Origin: Deltaproteobacteria bacterium | GTDB lineage: Bacteria; Desulfobacterota; Dissulfuribacteria; Dissulfuribacterales; UBA3076 | Assembly: GCA_003194485.1 (NCBI GenBank) | Contig: PQXD01000017.1 | Span: forward strand, 1-53,532 | DNA: 53,532 nucleotides | Direction of reading: 5' to 3' | Shown here: positions 50,810 to 53,532 of the stretch, in pieces | Position numbering within the stretch: the stretch's first letter is position 1 | Layout: each line of letters begins with the position of its first letter | Made by a program: the position numbers and the translations under genes | Notes under the pieces: model-generated | What the model was told of the DNA's origin: nothing | Databases searched by the model: none | The model's input: the letters and a program-made list of their open reading frames with translations, nothing else

Positions 50810-51211
50810 CTAAGGCTCCTTGCGATTGATTTTGAACTTATCAAAGTCGTGATCATAGCTATAAAGGATATTTTGTCTATCTCCTTCTAAACAGGCAACC
50901 AGATAACAATCTACAATGTCCAATTTGCTGTCATGCCAGAGTTTTATCATACGGCTAACAATTTTTTTCTCCTTAATAATAATCCCTCTATATTCCAGGA
51001 TGCCCAGCATCCCGGTTGCTATATCTTCTCTGGGAACAGAGTAAAAACTTCCCAGAACAAATATTACCTGGAACAAAACAATCAATTTCAATTCAACCCG
51101 CAAATCTCCCCGTTCCAGTGATTTAAACAAGGAATATACCCCTCGAAACTTTTTGGTTTTGTCCGATGTTAGAAAGCGAATCAAAATATTAGTATCCAAT
51201 AGCGCCGTCAT
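50810..51211 (-). CDS. PIN-domain toxin (VapC-like)
   Basis: 133 residues. Acidic catalytic residues are in TALLDTNILIRFL (Asp), LKLIVLFQVIFVLG (the usual Glu is replaced, reading F-Q-V), and LDIVDCYLVACLE (Asp); YDHDFDKF ends the fold. Because the second acidic residue seems changed, activity is uncertain. It overlaps the antitoxin stop by four bases (ATGA). Confidence 0.86.
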   Translation of the reverse strand: MTALLDTNILIRFLTSDKTKKFRGVYSLFKSLERGDLRVELKLIVLFQVIFVLGSFYSVPREDIATGMLGILEYRGIIIKEKKIVSRMIKLWHDSKLDIVDCYLVACLEGDRQNILYSYDHDFDKFKINRKEP

Positions 51212-51501
51212 TTTTCCCAGCCCTCGATAAATCCTGCTTCTGTTGCCTCACTGATATCAGCTTTTTCAAGCTTTGGCTTCCCTTTTGCGTATTTACCAAA
51301 TATTCCAAATAAGGAGTCGGTCAAAGATTTTTTTCCTTTTTTGGGGAGCATAGGTTTTAATAGGATGCCGTCGACTTTGGGAATTACATCAACATGATCT
51401 CCAATCTCAATATGGTATTTTTTTCTTAAAGCAACAGGAATGACAATCTGCCCTTTAGGGAAGACTTTCTTTTTTACAGATACTTTTGAAGTTGCGCCCA
51501 T
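51208..51501 (-). CDS. AbrB-family antitoxin of the PIN toxin
   Basis: 97 residues from the ATG at 51501 with a GGAGAAG site. The SpoVT-AbrB fold is seen in VKKKVFPKGQIVIPVALRKK, followed by IGDHVDVIPKVDGILLKP. The C-terminal half (KSLTDSLFGIFGKYAKGKPK) would bind the toxin. An upstream in-frame ATG at 51648 would add 49 residues unlike the family and was rejected. Confidence 0.88.
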   Translation of the reverse strand: MGATSKVSVKKKVFPKGQIVIPVALRKKYHIEIGDHVDVIPKVDGILLKPMLPKKGKKSLTDSLFGIFGKYAKGKPKLEKADISEATEAGFIEGWEK

Positions 51502-51655
51502 ACTTCTTCTCCATTGTGAATAGGTTATACTAAATACTTTAATAAAGTATAACCAAATGTCAAGTAGAACGGACGGGAAAATTGGTAACGGACTAGCTTG
51601 ACTCACTCTTTCGCGGGTAACCCAGCGAAAAAGCGCCGGCTTTTTCAATCAGTGT

Positions 51656-51853
51656 TCATCCGGTGTTTAGGTTTTGAGCGTCTCCCAAAACTTTCTTGGA
51701 GACAAGATTTGCATAGATTGGATTTTTTTCAGTTCGAGCAACTCTTTGTCGCCGCTCACAAATAATTCCGCATTTCCGTTTAACGTTGACACCTGAAGAA
51801 GCAATTATCGCTTTATGAAGCTCAAGAACTTCAAGGAGAGAAAGATAGCGCAT
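51656..51853 (-). pseudogene. Chimeric toxin remnant: Doc N-terminus joined to PIN C-terminus
   Basis: The first ~21 codons read MRYLSLLEVLELHKAIIASS, the N-terminus of Doc/Fic toxins; the following Fic active site is missing. In another frame, 51667-51780 reads NAELFVSGDKELLELKKIQS and onward to SPRKFWETL, the C-terminus of PIN toxins. A deletion has fused two toxin genes out of frame. The Doc start overlaps the antitoxin stop. Confidence 0.8.
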
Positions 51854-52050
51854 TATGCAAGCCGCTGATAAAGCTCTTTATTCTTAGACAATACTCGATG
51901 CATTGCTTCTTCAAAGTCTGGCTCTGGCTGGGCAATAAGATCCTCAATAGATGCTGTAACAAACTGATCTGGCAATAGACCAAACTTCTTCGCTTTTTCC
52001 GTAAGGAGTGCAGCCTTAGAGTCCTCGATTTCCACAGAGATTTTTGTCAT
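51853..52050 (-). CDS. Antitoxin of a Doc-type module (toxin degraded)
   Basis: 65 residues from the ATG at 52050. MTKISVEIEDSKAALLTEKA then FGLLPDQFVTASIEDLIAQP matches the small ribbon-helix-helix-like antitoxin that precedes Doc toxins in many genomes. Intact, but its toxin is a remnant. Start chosen over 52065 because of family length. Confidence 0.82.
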   Translation of the reverse strand: MTKISVEIEDSKAALLTEKAKKFGLLPDQFVTASIEDLIAQPEPDFEEAMHRVLSKNKELYQRLA

Positions 52051-52699
52051 AATGGATTCCTCCAATTATCAAGGCATAGGCATTATAGCCAAATACCATT
52101 TGGTCTTCAAATTTTGTTTTTCACATAATCGCGGCGGATCAGGAGCGAGACCGGAGGCAAACTTGTTTGCCGACGGGATCGTCTGCTGCACCCGCTTGTG
52201 GTACGCCCGGCATGGGCGTGAACTTATGGGGTGAAAGTCCCCTGTACATGAACCTTGCTACCTGATTTTTGAGGATAGCGAAAGTACCAGCCGAAGGCAA
52301 GGGCGTCACCGTGAGGTGGTGGTCCCTGTCTGCCGACAGGCAGGTGGAGGAAGCCGGAGCGCAACGCTGTGAGCCGACCTGTCTGCGTGCACCGCACAGG
52401 CAGGCGAACAGAAACGGCATACAAGGCCCAGTTTCCGGATAAGTCAGCACAACATGACGAAGTCCTGGGTTTAAGGAGATAGGGTAAATGCTGCGGTTGT
52501 GTAGCAAAAGATCACGTTCTTATCCGGGGAGACCTGTCCGACAGGCGGTTCAGCTAACGCTGGACAGCGTCCTGCATGGCAACATGAAGGATGACCGGAC
52601 AGGAGTCAGCAGATGTCATAATAGTTCAACGAAGGACCGAACCCAGAGAAGGGAAAAGGCCCGGTAAGCTCGGCCGCCACAAGGAACCCGACCGGGGGA

Positions 52700-53431
52700 G
52701 TGTGTGGCCGGCGCGTTACCGGCAGACCTGGCCCAGATGAAAACCTGCTGGAGCGGATTCTCTCCCGTGAAAATATGCTTAAGGCATGGAAGCGGGTAAA
52801 GGCCAATAAGGGAGCCCCTGGTATTGATAATATGCCGGTCGAGGACTTTATGGCCTATGCCCGTGAGCATTGGGACGCAATCCGTTCTTTACTTCTGGCA
52901 GGCACTTACCAACCCTTGCCGGTGAAACGATTGGAAATACCAAAACCAACGGGCGGTACCCGTCCGCTGGGCATTCCCTTGGACCGGCTGATCCAACAGG
53001 CCATTTCCCAGGTACTCCTGCCGGTCTTTGATCCGCATTTCTCGGAATCCAGCTTCGGATTCCGGCCGGGGCGTTCGGCCCATGATGCCGTCTATCAGGT
53101 GCGCGATTATATCCGTAAGGGTTATCGTGTAGCTGTTGACTGCGATTTGTCGAAATTTTTCGACACAGTGGTCCATGACGTCTTGATGTCCCGGATCAGC
53201 AGAAAGGTGCGGGATAAGCGTGTTCTGCAGCTGATCGGCAAGTACCTGAGAGCAGGGGCGGTTATCAACGGCCGCAGGCAGGACACCCATAAGGGTGTTC
53301 CGCAAGGCGGTCCGCTTTCACCCTTACTCAGCAACATCCTGCTGGATGATCTTGACAAGGAGTTGGAGCAACGAGGTCACCGCTTTGCTCGCTACTGCGA
53401 TGATTGTGCGCCACGAGCACACTCGATATAG
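52700..53431 (+). pseudogene. Group II intron reverse transcriptase/maturase, truncated at the YADD motif
   Basis: 243 codons from GTG 52700. RT motifs are clear: MLKAWKRVKANKGAPGIDNM, RRLEIPKPTGGTRPLGIPL-type (KRLEIPKPTGGTRPLGIPL), SSFGFRPGRSAHDAVYQVRD, VAVDCDLSKFFDTVVHDVLM with a catalytic Asp, GVPQGGPLSPLLSNILLDDL, and HRFARYCDDC. The motif RYCDDC would be the YADD box (Ala is Cys here), after which the normal sequence stops and APRAHSI follows. The thumb and maturase (X) domains are missing. The gene is likely inactive unless the downstream piece is an intron that is spliced out. Confidence 0.85.
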
Positions 53432-53532
53432 TTGAGATGTGCGCAACTGCACAGAAGATGAGGGTTTGGCCCCTCGAAGCCGGCTTGCAGGAGCAGGCTT
53501 CAAACCGCCTCAAGCTGCTGTGGTAAAGAGCC
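53406..53532 (+). other. Possible 5' end of a second, nested group II intron
   Basis: GTGCGCC at 53406 matches the group II 5' consensus (GUGYG). It begins exactly where the reverse transcriptase frame stops making sense. The following ~120 bases contain short inverted repeats (AGGGTTTGGCCCCTC, AAGCCGG) as expected of domain I, but no more can be said within the window. Confidence 0.4.

Larger units (their letters stand above)
52201..53532 (+). mobile_element. Group II intron (5' and ORF region; 3' end outside or lost)
   Basis: From about 52201 the sequence has the group II 5' pattern GTACGCCCGGCATGGGCGTG, then ACTTATGGGGTGAAAGTCCC, a domain I signature. The intron-encoded reverse transcriptase starts at 52700 in the domain IV position. 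Domains V and VI are not seen in the window. The reverse transcriptase ends early at 53431, so the element is either broken or hosts another intron (53406 onward). Confidence 0.8.

Noticed and set aside
52139-52507. Minus-strand frame across the start of the group II intron
   Set aside because: It is antisense to intron domain I structure and has no family resemblance.

Overview
The window looks like a chromosomal piece of an anaerobic Gram-negative bacterium, most likely a Desulfobacterota (sulfate-reducing or syntrophic 'Deltaproteobacteria') member. The reasons are the gene content: a B12-binding radical SAM protein, a CbiK-type cobaltochelatase, an FmdE-like protein, a CobN/DUF2149/DUF2162 module, TonB systems, a heptose epimerase (so an LPS outer membrane), PilT ATPases, and many dispersed intergenic repeats. 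This is inference; no taxonomic marker such as rRNA is present.

Left part, 1-25 kb, is mostly housekeeping broken up by small mobile or repeat units: a B12/radical SAM protein cut by the window edge, a GxxExxY gene inside an inverted repeat, a methyltransferase, nagZ, uppP, an HtrA-like protease, a VapBC-type toxin-antitoxin pair, priA-galU, a Tat-exported superoxide dismutase homologue, two PilT-type ATPases, adenine deaminase, a small HExxH protein, tRNA-Cys, trkA-trkH, a three-gene thiamine-binding/CXXC/4Fe-4S operon, rdgB with a tiny follower gene, and a CobD-like aminotransferase. Two IS66-like MITEs with perfect 8-bp target duplications can be read directly. One of them carries a second nested element, and another copy of that element has broken a transposase gene.

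The centre, about 27-50.5 kb, is the main interest. It is an almost entirely minus-strand island that reads as an envelope system for tetrapyrrole, corrinoid or cobalt handling. From its upstream end it contains tandem cobalamin riboswitches separated by a terminator, a TonB-dependent receptor, a DUF2162 membrane protein, a MotA/TolQ/ExbB-type channel, a DUF2149 protein, an exported BtuF-CbiZ fusion, an exported and membrane-anchored CobN-like chelatase, and CbiK. It continues with a large exported protein of EF-hand-like repeats, ExbB, ExbD, TonB, a second receptor split by one in-frame TGA, an exported tetrapyrrole-methylase homologue, a DUF4198 protein, an APC permease and an FmdE protein. 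An outlying gene resembles NikL. Several enzymes that are normally cytosolic carry signal peptides here, so the chemistry appears to be placed in the periplasm. No CobS/CobT or ChlI/ChlD partner and no BtuCD permease is present in the window.

A repeated leader of about 210 bases, with a promoter and a B12-box-like hairpin, precedes both the second receptor and the NikL-like gene. A broken cbiK tail lies just upstream of the riboswitches. Together these indicate that the island has been reshuffled.

The right end, 50.8-53.5 kb, is accessory: an AbrB/PIN toxin-antitoxin pair, an antitoxin followed by a chimeric Doc/PIN toxin remnant, and a group II intron whose reverse transcriptase ends abruptly in its catalytic motif, where a second intron-like 5' end begins.
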